A stretch of 64,000 nt of DNA from Bin87 sp965220505 (GCA_965220505.1 CBDCQE010000001.1:1798001-1862000), one strand, 5' to 3'. Positions 51,047 through 60,584 are shown, counted from the stretch's first letter. Program-made: numbers and translations. Notes: a model not told the origin generated them from the sequence alone.

Positions 51047-51248
51047 AATGCCTCTCCTGGTTGCCGGTGCTCACACTGGTAAAGCCGTCCGATATGCGTG
51101 CCCTGCTCACACGATTCCCTGAAACGTGTCAGGGTCATCAATCCGTGTTCCTGTTGCCACCGCCTGCCATGTCGCCTGACGGATTGGCGACAGTATAGCC
51201 CCGAAGAAACCCCGGTCAAGCGAACCCCGCCACCACAGTCCATGGGCG

Positions 51249-51370
51249 CACGCGTACCCAGTTTCGCTAAGACTGTCATTGCGAGCGCAGCGCGGCAATC
51301 TCGTCGGGTCGACAACCGTGGTCAGGGGAAACGGACTGCCTCGTGCCAACATTCGTCTCACGCGTACCCA
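51249..51370. repeat. REP-like element bracketed by 12-bp direct repeats
   Basis: CACGCGTACCCA occurs at 51249-51260 and again at 51359-51370. Between them is TGTCATTGCGAGCGCAGCG (from 51274) continuing to a CAATCTCGTC, a palindromic repeat type known from several bacterial genomes. A related TGTCATTGCGA lies at 55074. Confidence 0.55.
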
Positions 51371-51376
51371 TTTGTC

Positions 51377-51511
51377 TTTTACATCGATGGACAGGATACA
51401 TAGGATGCTGGCAATATCGTTGCGGAGTTCCGCCCGCAGCAACGTCCCGGCATCCGGCACTATGACAATAAAATCAATCAAATCCTGTCCATCCTGTGCA
51501 TCGATGTAAAA
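51377..51511. mobile_element. MITE-like element with 30-bp inverted ends
   Basis: Arms at 51377-51406 and 51482-51511 match as inverted repeats at 26 of 30 positions, beginning TTTTACATCGATG and including CAGGAT repeats. The 75-bp centre has a smaller hairpin (CGTTGCGG/CCGCAGCAACG) and no gene. Too short to encode a transposase, so non-autonomous. Confidence 0.55.
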
Positions 51512-51556
51512 TTACCCCGGTGACCGTTTAAAATAAATACGCATGAGCGCCCTGCG

Positions 51557-52732
51557 TTGACAACCCCAGTGCGTCCGCCTACCATCGCCGCATTCGGACA
51601 CCAGACACTCCCCGTCTACTCCAGGAACGACGTGAAAGCTTCGTATTTCGGCTGTATGGGCTATGCCGAGCGGGACCGGTTCCCCACCGGTTGGCCAGTG
51701 CCGCCGGCCTTTCACGACCCCGAGGTTTCCCTGCGTTCCTACCAGGAGGGCATGGAAGAGTGCGAACTCGCGGAAGACCTCGGCTTTGACTGGATCAGCC
51801 TGTCCGAGCATCACTACTCTGGAAACCGCACCACGCCCAACCCCGCAGTGATGGCAGCCGCCGTCGCCGAACGTTGCCGCACGGCAAGGATCGCCCTGCT
51901 CGGCCAGTTGCTTCCCATCAACAACCCGGTCCGCGTCGCCGAGGAAATCGGCATGCTGGACAATCTCACCGGCGGCCGCCTGGTCGCCGCGTTCATGCGC
52001 GGCACTCCCAGCGAGGACCAGGTCTACGATCTCAACCCATCCGAGGGCCGGGAACGTCTGACCGAGGCCATGGACCTCGTCCTCAAGGCCCTCACTGAGC
52101 CGGAGCCCTTTTCCTGGGAGGGCCGTTATTACCAGTACCGCACTGTGTCCGTCTGGCCGTGGCCGGTGCAACGCCCGCTGCCGCCGCTGCTCGTGGCCAC
52201 CCGCAGCGCCGATACCGTCCAATTCGCCGCGTCCCGCCGCCTCGGGCTGGGCATCTCCTACGAACACCCCGACGACATGGCCAACGTCGTCGAAGATTAC
52301 CGGCGTTGGTCCAGCGAGGCCGGCTGGCAACCCGACGCAGACGACATTGTCTATCGCGGCGGCATTTGCCTCGCCGATACCGATGAGAAAGCCCACGCCC
52401 TGCGGGACCGCGTGCACGCCGCCGGCGGTGGACGCGGAATGAACATCGGCCGCTCCCTCGCCCAGGCGGTGCAAGCCGCCCGCTCCGGACGATTGTCACC
52501 GACGCCCGACGCGCCGGCGTCTGCCCCGCCGTCCGGCGGCGCCCCACGGACCCAGCTCAACTTCGTCGGCAGCCCCGACACCGTCGCGGAACAACTCCGC
52601 GCGTACCACGAACGGTGCGGCGTGGGCGTCGTTGATCTCGCCTTCCAGCAACCCGGTCTCAACCACCAGGACGTGATGGCCGAAATCGAACTCTTCGGCC
52701 GCGAGGTCCTGCCCCGCATCCATGAATTCTGA
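51557..52732 (+). CDS. Luciferase-like (LLM class) flavin-dependent monooxygenase
   Basis: A 391-residue TIM-barrel flavin monooxygenase: GHQTLPVYSRN, ECELAEDLGFDWISLSEHHY, NPAVMAAAVAERCRTARIALLGQLLP, VRVAEEIGMLDNLTGGRLVAAFMRG, LVATRSADTVQFAA and FVGSPDTVAEQLRAYHERCGV. It likely uses FMNH2 to hydroxylate or cleave organic compounds. The family is expanded in SAR202. It starts at TTG 51557 (GTG 51569 is alternative). An epoxide hydrolase follows by 32 bp in the same direction. Confidence 0.88.
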   Translation: MTTPVRPPTIAAFGHQTLPVYSRNDVKASYFGCMGYAERDRFPTGWPVPPAFHDPEVSLRSYQEGMEECELAEDLGFDWISLSEHHYSGNRTTPNPAVMAAAVAERCRTARIALLGQLLPINNPVRVAEEIGMLDNLTGGRLVAAFMRGTPSEDQVYDLNPSEGRERLTEAMDLVLKALTEPEPFSWEGRYYQYRTVSVWPWPVQRPLPPLLVATRSADTVQFAASRRLGLGISYEHPDDMANVVEDYRRWSSEAGWQPDADDIVYRGGICLADTDEKAHALRDRVHAAGGGRGMNIGRSLAQAVQAARSGRLSPTPDAPASAPPSGGAPRTQLNFVGSPDTVAEQLRAYHERCGVGVVDLAFQQPGLNHQDVMAEIELFGREVLPRIHEF

Positions 52733-52764
52733 TCAGCACGAATTTTATCCAACGAAGAGGCATC

Positions 52765-53640
52765 ATGGCTGACTTCAACACCGGCAGCGTTCGCGCCAAC
52801 GGCATCAACTTCCATTACCTCGAAATGGGCGACGGCCCCCTGGCCATCTGCCTCCACGGGTTCCCCGACCACGCATACTCCTTCCGCCACCTCCTGCCCG
52901 ACCTGGCGGCCGCCGGATTCCGCGCGGTGGCCCCGTTCATGCGCGGCTACGCGCCCACGGAGGCCCCAGCCGACGGCCGGTACCATTCGGCCCTGATGGC
53001 CCGCGACGCGGTGGAACTCATCGGCGCGCTGGGAGCCGAACGCGCCTACCTGATCGGCAACGACTGGGGAGCCGGCGCCGTCGTCGGCGCCACCGCCCTC
53101 GCCCCCGAAAAGGTCATCAAGCTGGTGACCATCGCCTCCGGTCGCGTCGACCGCGAGCTCAGCATGGAGTTCCAGTACCTCCACGGCACCTGGCACGGGT
53201 TCTTTTTCCAGATGCCCCACGCTGAGGAAGTCGTTGCCCACAACGACTACGCCTTCGTGGAGGAGTGGTGGCGCTGGGCATCGCCAGAGTGGGACATCCC
53301 CGCCGAGTCCCTGGAGAGCATACGGTCGACCTTCCGCAAGCCCGGCGTCGTCCAGGCCGCCCTGGGCTACTATCGCGCCCGCTACGACGCTTCCCAGGTG
53401 GATGACCAGGTGCGCGCCGACCAGGCGGTCATCGCAGCCGGCCCCATCCGCGTTCCGACCCTGGCTCTCCACGGCACCCGCGACCGACCCAGGCGCCTGG
53501 AGTCCTTCCTCAGCTCCGGGATGTACTCCTATTTCTCCGGCGGCCTGGAGAAGGTGATCATTCCCGGCACCGGACACTTCATGCACCAGGAACGACCAGA
53601 AGAGGTCAACCCGAAAATCATCAAATTCCTGACCCGCTGA
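52765..53640 (+). CDS. Alpha/beta-hydrolase, epoxide-hydrolase type
   Basis: A 291-residue hydrolase: LHGFPDHAYSFRHLLPDLAAAG (oxyanion HGFPD), IGNDWGAGAVVG with nucleophilic Asp in GNDWG, TLALHGTRDRP and the catalytic His in GTGHFMHQE. The Asp nucleophile rather than Ser places it with soluble epoxide hydrolases or haloalkane dehalogenases. It is co-directional with the upstream monooxygenase and may open its epoxide product. Confidence 0.85.
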   Translation: MADFNTGSVRANGINFHYLEMGDGPLAICLHGFPDHAYSFRHLLPDLAAAGFRAVAPFMRGYAPTEAPADGRYHSALMARDAVELIGALGAERAYLIGNDWGAGAVVGATALAPEKVIKLVTIASGRVDRELSMEFQYLHGTWHGFFFQMPHAEEVVAHNDYAFVEEWWRWASPEWDIPAESLESIRSTFRKPGVVQAALGYYRARYDASQVDDQVRADQAVIAAGPIRVPTLALHGTRDRPRRLESFLSSGMYSYFSGGLEKVIIPGTGHFMHQERPEEVNPKIIKFLTR

Positions 53641-53660
53641 ACCCGCCAAGGTCGTCGCCA

Positions 53661-53779
53661 AATCCCGTCATTCCGGCGAAAGCCGGAATCCACTGCTCGA
53701 ATTCGTTAACTATTGTTCCGATTCTTGCACATTGTGACTTATGGACTCCGGCTTTCGCCGGAGTGACGGGCGTGGGATT
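53661..53779. repeat. Inverted pair of REP-like elements
   Basis: Two copies lie head to head: AATCCCGTCATTCC-GGCGAAAGCC-GGAATCCA (53661-53692) and TGGACTCC-GGCTTTCGCC-GGAGTGACGGGCG (53742-53772), with GGGATT again at 53774. Each arm is itself a palindrome with a GAAA or TTTC loop. The centre is A/T-rich. It resembles a BIME. Confidence 0.65.
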
Positions 53780-53827
53780 TCAAGAGCGTAAGTCCTAAAT
53801 TGATTTGACGACACGCTCCAAGACGCA

Positions 53828-53849
53828 GGGGCGGATAATCATCCGCCCC
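53828..53849. terminator. Hairpin between convergent hydrolase genes
   Basis: A 9-bp stem GGGGCGGAT/ATCCGCCCC around a 4-nt loop, with ACTTTATT to the right. It sits between the two convergent epoxide-hydrolase genes and can end either transcript. Confidence 0.6.
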
Positions 53850-53880
53850 CACTTTATTCGCCGGAGACGTCGTTCCGAAA

Positions 53881-55029
53881 CTAGCCTCGGAACGGCCGGA
53901 AAAACTCCCGCACCTCGTGGGCCAGTAGTTCCGGCTCCTCCAGCGCGGCGAAGTGGCCGCCCCGAGGCATCTGCTCCCACCGGAGCACATCCCAAGAACG
54001 CTCCGCCCATTCCCGTGGCGGCTTGGCGATCTCCTGCGGGAACATCGCCATCCCTGCCGGCGTGGGCACCTTCTCCCCTTCTGCCATCTCCCACACGGAG
54101 CTCTGGTTCTCTTTGTACATCCGCACCGACGATCCAATGGTGTTGGTCACCCAGTAGATGGTCACCGTGGTCAGCAGCTCATCCTTGGTGTAGGTGCTTT
54201 CCACGTCACCGTTGCAGTCGCTCCAGGTCCGGTACTTCTCCACGATCCATGCCGCCAGGCCGGCCGGCGAGTCGTTGAGCCCGTAGGACAGGGTCTGCGG
54301 CTTGGTGCCCTGGATATGGCTGTACCCCCCCTCGCTCTGCTGCCACGCCTCGCGTTGGTTCGAGTGCGCCTGCTCGGCCTCGGTTAGCGGCCGCGATCCC
54401 GGCCCCAGGTACGGAGTCGGCCGCGTGATGGAGGTCAGGTGCACCCCGATCATCTTGTCCGAGTGCGCATACCCCAGCCGCGACGTGACTCCGGCGCCGA
54501 TGTCTCCACCCTGCGCTGCGAATTTCGGATAGCCCAGGTTCTCGGTCATCAGCTTGGCCCACAGGTCCGCTACCTTCTGCACCTGCATCCCCGGTTCCTG
54601 GGACGCCTGCGAGAACCCGAACCCAGGCAGCGACGGCGCAACCACGTCAAAGGAGTCGGCCGGATCGCCGCCGTGTCCGCCCGGATCCGCCAGCAAGGGG
54701 ATGATCTTCGTCATCTCGAAAAACGTGCTCGGCCAGCCGTGGGTGATCACCAGCGGCATCGGGTTCGGCCCGGTGCCGTTCTCCTTGATGAAGTGGATGC
54801 TCAGCCCGTCAACCTCCGACTTGTAGTGATTGAACGCGTTGAGCTTCTTTTCCTGCGCCCGCCAGTCGAAGTCCGTGCGCCAGTACTCCACCAATTCCTT
54901 GATGTAATCCAGGTTGGAGCCGTACTCCCATCCCGTCCCGGGCATCTCATCCGGCCACCTGGTGTGCTCCAGCCGCCGGCGCAGATCTTCCAGCACCTCG
55001 TCGCCGATCGCAATTTCAAAGGGCTCCAT
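53881..55029 (-). CDS. Epoxide hydrolase with EHN domain
   Basis: A 382-residue microsomal/juvenile-hormone-type epoxide hydrolase: N-terminal EHN domain (FEIAIGDEVLEDLRRRLEHTRWPDE in pieces), THGWPSTFFEM oxyanion region, GGDIGAGVTSRLGY with the nucleophilic Asp, and RGGHFAALEEPELLAHEVREFFR with the catalytic His. It is unrelated in subfamily to the 52765 enzyme. Confidence 0.9.
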   Translation of the reverse strand: MEPFEIAIGDEVLEDLRRRLEHTRWPDEMPGTGWEYGSNLDYIKELVEYWRTDFDWRAQEKKLNAFNHYKSEVDGLSIHFIKENGTGPNPMPLVITHGWPSTFFEMTKIIPLLADPGGHGGDPADSFDVVAPSLPGFGFSQASQEPGMQVQKVADLWAKLMTENLGYPKFAAQGGDIGAGVTSRLGYAHSDKMIGVHLTSITRPTPYLGPGSRPLTEAEQAHSNQREAWQQSEGGYSHIQGTKPQTLSYGLNDSPAGLAAWIVEKYRTWSDCNGDVESTYTKDELLTTVTIYWVTNTIGSSVRMYKENQSSVWEMAEGEKVPTPAGMAMFPQEIAKPPREWAERSWDVLRWEQMPRGGHFAALEEPELLAHEVREFFRPFRG

Positions 55030-55121
55030 GCCATCTCTCCTTCTGTGGGTTCAGTCGGGGCGTCCTATGTCCCTGTCATTGCGACCCCGCACTTGATGTG
55101 AGGGCCGCAATTCCGCCGCCC

Positions 55122-56138
55122 CTACCCCTCTATCCGGTACACCCGCACCGCGGTGTCGTGGAACGCCGCCGCGCGCTCCGAGGCCGAATATCCCTGGGAC
55201 AGCCGCTTGAAGCCGTTGTACATCACGTGGTACGAGAACGACACTTTGTCCACCGGGAAATTGCTCTCGAACATGCAGCGGTCCGGCCCGAAACTGTCCA
55301 GGCAGTGTCGCATCCAATCGCCGACGGAATCCGCAATCTCCTCGGAACCCACGGGCGTCTCCCGGGTGTGCCAGTCGAACCCGATGCGCGGCATCCCGAT
55401 CCCGCCCAGCTTCATGATGATGTTCGGCTCCGCGCCCACCGCTTCTATGCCGCTGCGCCATTGGGGGATGACCTCATCGTCCCGGTTGGCGAAAGGCCCG
55501 GTGCGCATCATGCCGCCGATGTGGTTGAGCACGATAGTCAGGTCGGGGACGCGGCGAGCAAAGTCGGCCAGTTCCGGCAACTGCGGGAAATAGACCGACG
55601 TCTCGAGGATCAGGCCCATGTCCTGCAAAACCCGCGCCCCGGCCAGATAGTCGTCGCGTTGCAGCAGACCCTCAACCTCCCGGTTCTCCACGTCCGGATG
55701 GGGATCCCAACCCACCGAATGCCTGATGCCACGGAAACGGTTCGGGCTGGCCGCCTGTAGCGCTTCCAGCACCGGCCGGACGCCGTCGCCCATTTTCAGG
55801 TCGGCCCGTCCGATGATCGCCGCGGCCGCCCGGCCTTCACCGTGGGCCCCTGTCGCGCTCTCGTCGGCGATGGCCTGGACGAATTCCACCTCGCCCACGG
55901 AACGGTACTCTTCAGGGCCATCCGTCCGATACTCCGAACGCGCCTCGACGAACACCGTGGATCGCACGTTATGTCCGCTGTTGATGTCCGCCGCCAAATC
56001 AGGCAGCAGGTATTGCTGGTAGTCCACCGGCTCCGGGCGCTGCACCCAGAAGTGGTGATGCGGGTCGCAGATGGGGATCTCAGGTTCCAGGATGGGTTCC
56101 GTCGTCAGGGCCAGCCATTCGTTGCCACTCGGCGGCAT
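55122..56138 (-). CDS. Amidohydrolase-2 family metal hydrolase
   Basis: A 338-residue TIM-barrel protein: CDPHHHFW metal site, RGIRHSVGWDP, LNHIGGMMRTGPF and MFESNFPVDK at the end. The pattern matches the amidohydrolase-2 group (2-pyrone-4,6-dicarboxylate lactonase, uronate isomerase-like). The substrate is likely a lactone or cyclic acid. It lies 92 bp upstream of the epoxide hydrolase gene on the same strand. Confidence 0.87.
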   Translation of the reverse strand: MPPSGNEWLALTTEPILEPEIPICDPHHHFWVQRPEPVDYQQYLLPDLAADINSGHNVRSTVFVEARSEYRTDGPEEYRSVGEVEFVQAIADESATGAHGEGRAAAAIIGRADLKMGDGVRPVLEALQAASPNRFRGIRHSVGWDPHPDVENREVEGLLQRDDYLAGARVLQDMGLILETSVYFPQLPELADFARRVPDLTIVLNHIGGMMRTGPFANRDDEVIPQWRSGIEAVGAEPNIIMKLGGIGMPRIGFDWHTRETPVGSEEIADSVGDWMRHCLDSFGPDRCMFESNFPVDKVSFSYHVMYNGFKRLSQGYSASERAAAFHDTAVRVYRIEG

Positions 56139-56211
56139 AATCGCACCTCCAGCGTCGGGTGGATTGGGGGACGTCAGGCCGATGATAACACGGCCCGTGA
56201 TCGCCTCCGGA

Positions 56212-57207
56212 TTATGCGTTCGCCACCGCCAGCGCGCCGACAGCCACGGTGCCTACCTCAATGGGCAACGGCTCCCAGGTGACGCCCCGGTCGCCGCTGC
56301 GGTACAACTTTCCGCCGTCGGTCCCGCCGTAAACCGTGTTCGGCTCCTGCGGGTCCCACTCGAAAGCCACCATCATGTCAGTCGGCTCGTCGCCCTCGCC
56401 GACCCCCTGGACCAGTTCCCAGCTACGCCCGGCATCAGTGGACCGGTAGAACTTCGGGCTCCCGCGCCGCGCGTTTTCCGAAACGGTCACCAGCACGAGG
56501 TCCGCGTCGTCGGGCGCGGCCGAGATGTGCAGAGTGTACCGCCGGTCCAGCCCGTGGTTGATCATCTCCCAGGTCTCTCCCCCGTCATCCGAACGATAGG
56601 GCGCCACCGCCGTCGCCACGTAGAGCCGGTCGGCCCGGTCCGCGCTCAGATTGACGCAATGGATGTCGTCGTTCAGGCCGGACAACTGCTTCCAGCTGGA
56701 GCCGCCGTCCCCCGAACGCACCATTCCGCCCACCTCGATGCCGGCGTAAAGGTCGTTCACCGAGCCGGGCGCCGCCCGCAGATCACGCACGTGCGAATCC
56801 CGAGTGGGCGCGTGGAACCCCCACTGCGTCGCTTCCGGTACCGCGCGGAATGCGTCGAACTCGTCCCAGGTCGCCCCGCAGTCAGCGGACCGCCAGATCT
56901 CCGCCGGCTCGCTGCCGACGTACACGGAGTCGGCGTCATCGGGATGGGCCAGCACGCTGTGCGCGTAATCGGTCGGGTACGAGCCCAGGTGTTCCCACGT
57001 CATTCCGCCGTCGTCCGTCCGGTACACCCCCGCCTCGTAGGCGGCCAGGTACGCTCGCGACGGCGCCACCGGGCTGGCGCTGAGGCGTGCCGCCGCGTGG
57101 GCCAGTTGCGTAACCGGTCCCTGTTTCCAGGTCTTGCCACCGTCGTCGCTGGACACGGTGCATACTCCGTCGTGCATTCCCACGTAGATTCTCTTGGTTC
57201 CGGCCAT
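56212..57207 (-). CDS. BNR/sialidase-like beta-propeller protein
   Basis: A 331-residue propeller with Asp-box (BNR) repeats: SSDDGGKTWK, RTDDGGMTWE, RSADCGATWD, RSGDGGSSWK, RSDDGGETWE, RSTDAGRSWE, RSGDRGVTWE. Seven boxes are visible. It lacks an export signal, so it is not a secreted sialidase as read. AGGAGG precedes ATG 57207. The role is unknown; related proteins include photosystem-assembly Ycf48-like folds and Xer-type glycosidases. Confidence 0.85.
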   Translation of the reverse strand: MAGTKRIYVGMHDGVCTVSSDDGGKTWKQGPVTQLAHAAARLSASPVAPSRAYLAAYEAGVYRTDDGGMTWEHLGSYPTDYAHSVLAHPDDADSVYVGSEPAEIWRSADCGATWDEFDAFRAVPEATQWGFHAPTRDSHVRDLRAAPGSVNDLYAGIEVGGMVRSGDGGSSWKQLSGLNDDIHCVNLSADRADRLYVATAVAPYRSDDGGETWEMINHGLDRRYTLHISAAPDDADLVLVTVSENARRGSPKFYRSTDAGRSWELVQGVGEGDEPTDMMVAFEWDPQEPNTVYGGTDGGKLYRSGDRGVTWEPLPIEVGTVAVGALAVANA

Positions 57208-57478
57208 GTCAGTCCTCCTTGCGCGGGAAATCGCTCCTTTCCGTGAGCACGAATATACCACTAGCCGGCCAGCGGGCGACGACTTCGCCGTCACGATAAC
57301 AAGCCCACGCAAATTGCTGCGGACGTCCATGTTGGTCCATGCACTGCGGCGCCGCACGACCGACATCGGATTGGTCGCCACGGACATCCCACGCAGCCGG
57401 ACCCGCAACAGGTATAATCCAGTAGATCTACATCCGCGCCCCGAGAGGCGACGCCGGCCCGTCCCGGCGAGGTTCAGC

Positions 57479-58186
57479 ATGACCACCGCCAAATCGCCAA
57501 AAGCCCCATCTGCATACCAGCTGCCGGAACCGCCCAAGACTCCGGACGAAAGAATGACCGCCTCCCGCCACCTGTCCATCACCGGCAGCGCACATTTCCT
57601 GGCTCAACACCTGGGCAATCCCGAAACCACCATCATCGGCGCCGACCTGTACATTACGCCGGTTGCACCTGCTGAACTGGCTGACATGACCGACGTGCCC
57701 TACCCCGATCTCATGGTGACCTTCGACGCTGACCCAGCCGCGTACGTGGCCCGCAACGGATACGTCATATCGGAGCAGGGGAAGCCGCCGGACTTTGTGC
57801 TGGAGGTGGCCTCTCGCTCCACCGGACGGCGGGACACCGTCGACAAGCGCATCATCTACGCCCAGCTGGGCATACTGGAGTACTGGCGGTTTGACGAAAC
57901 TGGGCGATTCCACGGAGCCCGCCTGGCCGGGGACCGTCTGGTGGAAGGCCAATATGCGCCCGTCCCGATTGACGAATTGCCAGACGGCAGCCTTCAGGGC
58001 CGGAGCACCGTCCTCAACTTGTACCTGAGGTGGACGAACGGACTACTGGGTTGGCATGATCCTGCCACCGGCCAGCACATCACCACTCTGTCCTCCGAAC
58101 GCGAAGCCCGCATCCGGGCCGAATCTAGGGTCGAGGAACTCGAAAGCCAGCTCCACCAACTGCGCGGCGAACGATCACAGGCGTGA
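57479..58186 (+). CDS. Uma2 family protein with C-terminal coiled coil
   Basis: A 235-residue Uma2 protein: TIIGADLYITPVAP, PYPDLMVTFDAD, PDFVLEVASRSTGRRDTVDKRIIYAQLGILEYWRFDE (in pieces) with the D, E-x-x and K positions of the family. The last ~35 residues form a coiled coil (REARIRAESRVEELESQL). GAGG precedes ATG 57479. The other copy at 14369 lacks the coil. Confidence 0.85.
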   Translation: MTTAKSPKAPSAYQLPEPPKTPDERMTASRHLSITGSAHFLAQHLGNPETTIIGADLYITPVAPAELADMTDVPYPDLMVTFDADPAAYVARNGYVISEQGKPPDFVLEVASRSTGRRDTVDKRIIYAQLGILEYWRFDETGRFHGARLAGDRLVEGQYAPVPIDELPDGSLQGRSTVLNLYLRWTNGLLGWHDPATGQHITTLSSEREARIRAESRVEELESQLHQLRGERSQA

Positions 58187-58241
58187 ATGCCCACTCCCGC
58201 CGGTCTTGCCGCAGCTCGTTCCACCGTCCAGGAGTACAGAC

Positions 58242-58688
58242 ATGCCCCGTCCATTGACCACCCAGGAAGCCCACGAGTTCCTCGACAGCAAACCCGGCTG
58301 GATCGTCCTGACCACCCTCGGGCCGGACGGGTTCCCGCACACGGTGCCCCTGGGATATTTCCGCCTCGGCGATGAAATCCTGATGGGCGTGCGGGCCCAC
58401 ACCCTCAAGCTGCGCAACATCGGCCACAACCCCAACGTCAGCCTGCTGCTGGAAACCGGGAGCACCATGCAGGACATCAAGGGGCTGATGGTGCAGGGTA
58501 CGGCCACCGTCCACACCGAACCCGACGAGATACTACACTACTCCCGAGAAGCAGCCAAACGTCGCGGGGTGCCCGAAGCCGACCTGCCCACGGAACCCCG
58601 ACCGGGCGCAGCGTACATCAGGGTCACGCCGGTGCGCGTCCGTTCGTGGGACTACTCTGAGGATCCGCCCCGCGACCGCCGGCGCTAG
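58242..58688 (+). CDS. PPOX-class FMN-binding oxidoreductase-like protein
   Basis: A 148-residue split-barrel protein: GWIVLTTLGPDGFPHTVPLGYF, LMGVRAHTLKLRNIGHNPNVSLLLE, GLMVQGTATVHTEPDEI. It matches the pyridoxamine-phosphate-oxidase/F420 reductase superfamily, likely a flavin or F420-binding reductase. ATG 58242 is preceded by GGAG. It is 55 bp after the Uma2 gene. Confidence 0.82.
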   Translation: MPRPLTTQEAHEFLDSKPGWIVLTTLGPDGFPHTVPLGYFRLGDEILMGVRAHTLKLRNIGHNPNVSLLLETGSTMQDIKGLMVQGTATVHTEPDEILHYSREAAKRRGVPEADLPTEPRPGAAYIRVTPVRVRSWDYSEDPPRDRRR

Positions 58689-58721
58689 ATCCCAACCGTC
58701 CCAGCTATTGCAGCAGCTGGG

Positions 58722-60584
58722 TCAGCGCGGAATATTCCGGTTGACCCACTCCAGTTCCTCCGCCTCCGAGTCGAAGTAACCGAAGCGGTGGAATAGTCCG
58801 GTCTTCCCTCGGGCGCTGCGTATCTCTGCCCGCTTGGCGTCGGTTGCCGCCGCGTCGACGGTCATCGCGCCCGCGTCAATCACCACGCCGTAGTCGTCCA
58901 GCGCCGATTCGAGCGAAACGAAACCGTCCTTCACGTCATCCAGCACCAATTCGGCCTCACGATCCAGGGGGTCGCCCCACCCACCGCCGCCGGCCGTACA
59001 GATCCGCACCAGGTCACCGCACTTCCAGTGGTTGTCGTCGGAAAAGGCACGAATCTCGCGTTCTTCGGGTGTCCCCGGATTGAGCATCACCCTTGACAGT
59101 CCGCCGCCTTTGCCGCCGGCCACGCCCCAAGCCGGGAACCGGTTGTTCTCCACGCGCAGCCCAAACGTCCCTTCCTCGGCCAGCAACCGCACGTCCCGCA
59201 CGACGCCGCAGCCGCCCCGGTACTTGCCCGGCCCTCCGGAATCGATCGCGATGGCGTATCGCTCCAGCCGCAACGGATATTCCATCTCCATGAACTCGCC
59301 GGGATAGTTCTCGTTGTGCCGCTGGTAAATCGCGTCCAGCCCGTCGCCAAAGGGACGCGCCCCGTGTCCCACCGCGATCCCGTCGGTGCACAACAGCCAG
59401 TTCCCCGTCCCGCTCTCCTTCATGCGCCAGTACGCGATCACGTAAACCGCCGCCGCCGCCATGACCTTGCCCTCCGTGGCCTGGGCAACCACCGCCCGCA
59501 CCGCGCTCTTCAGCTTGGTGAAGGTGTGGGCGCGGCAACCCAACGCCGCCGGCCATTCCGGCCGCAGGATGCTGCCCTGCCTCAACTGCACGTCGTCGAT
59601 CCCCGCCAGCAGCCCGTGGTTGGCCATGAGCGAGGTGTCGAACTGGTGGAAATACTGGCCGAAATAGGCCTTCAGCGCCCCGTCGCTGGCGATGAAATTG
59701 ATTGAACCGTCCGCCTGGTCGTCGCTGTCGGTGGCGTCCAGCAGTATCTCATCACCGCGCCGGATCAACTTGATGTGGAAGGAGTGCCACTCCTCGCCGA
59801 CCCCGGCGTGGTCCATGTAGTCGCGCACCGAATACTCGCCTTCCGGGATCAGCTCCAGCGTCTTGTCTCGCACCAACCGCCCCGTGTCGGCCTGGTCCTC
59901 GGCTATGGCCGCTATCATGGTGTCACGCCCGAACCGGTCGAACATCTCCAGCAACCGTTCCTGCGCGCGATTGGCCGCCGACATCAACGCCCGCGAGTCG
60001 CCCTCCAGCAGGTCGGGGTACCTGGAGTTGCGCAGGATGATGCGGTAGGCCTCTTCGTTCAACCTGCCGGCGTCGATGATCTTGATCGGCGGCACCAGCG
60101 TCCCGTCGTGGAAGATCTCCGTGTTCGCCGGCCCGATGCTGCCCGGCCGCGACCCGCCCAGGTCCCAGAAATGGGCGAAGGAATGGCAGTAGGCCACCAC
60201 CTCCCCGTGGAAGAACACCGGCGCGATGAACACCATGTCCGGCGTGTGCGTGATGCTGCCCTGGGACAGGTACGGGTCGTTGTACCAGTACAGGTCGCCG
60301 GGCTTCATCTGCTCAACCGGATAGTAGTCCCACACGCAGCCCAAAATATCGCTGCCCATGGTGTCGCCGTAGATCTCCCCCCCGCCGGCGTCCAGGAAGC
60401 TCACGGTGTAGTCCTTCTTCTCCCGAATGAACGCCGACATCGCCGTGCGCTCGATGATCAGCTCGCACTCCAACCGCGCGGCCCGCAGCGAACCGCGGAT
60501 CAGCTGCCGGGTAACCGGGTTGACCGGCTGAACCTTGCCGGATTGGTTCGAGAGAACGTCGGTGTGGCGTTCGGTGATAGTCAT
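58722..60584 (-). CDS. hyuB: Hydantoinase/oxoprolinase subunit B
   Basis: A 620-residue HyuB: GDLYWYNDPYLSQGSITHTPDMVFIAPVFFHGEVVAYCHSFAHFWDLGGSRPGSIG (in pieces), EGEYSVRDYMD, RGGCGVVRDVRLLAEEGTFGLRVE and GGGWGDPLDRE. With HyuA it cleaves 5-oxoproline or hydantoin derivatives in an ATP-dependent reaction. The start lies 1 bp after the hyuA stop. Confidence 0.92.
   Translation of the reverse strand: MTITERHTDVLSNQSGKVQPVNPVTRQLIRGSLRAARLECELIIERTAMSAFIREKKDYTVSFLDAGGGEIYGDTMGSDILGCVWDYYPVEQMKPGDLYWYNDPYLSQGSITHTPDMVFIAPVFFHGEVVAYCHSFAHFWDLGGSRPGSIGPANTEIFHDGTLVPPIKIIDAGRLNEEAYRIILRNSRYPDLLEGDSRALMSAANRAQERLLEMFDRFGRDTMIAAIAEDQADTGRLVRDKTLELIPEGEYSVRDYMDHAGVGEEWHSFHIKLIRRGDEILLDATDSDDQADGSINFIASDGALKAYFGQYFHQFDTSLMANHGLLAGIDDVQLRQGSILRPEWPAALGCRAHTFTKLKSAVRAVVAQATEGKVMAAAAVYVIAYWRMKESGTGNWLLCTDGIAVGHGARPFGDGLDAIYQRHNENYPGEFMEMEYPLRLERYAIAIDSGGPGKYRGGCGVVRDVRLLAEEGTFGLRVENNRFPAWGVAGGKGGGLSRVMLNPGTPEEREIRAFSDDNHWKCGDLVRICTAGGGGWGDPLDREAELVLDDVKDGFVSLESALDDYGVVIDAGAMTVDAAATDAKRAEIRSARGKTGLFHRFGYFDSEAEELEWVNRNIPR

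Noticed and set aside
52351..53661. Open frame antisense to the alpha/beta-hydrolase and monooxygenase genes
   Set aside because: No domain; both sense genes have intact catalytic motifs.
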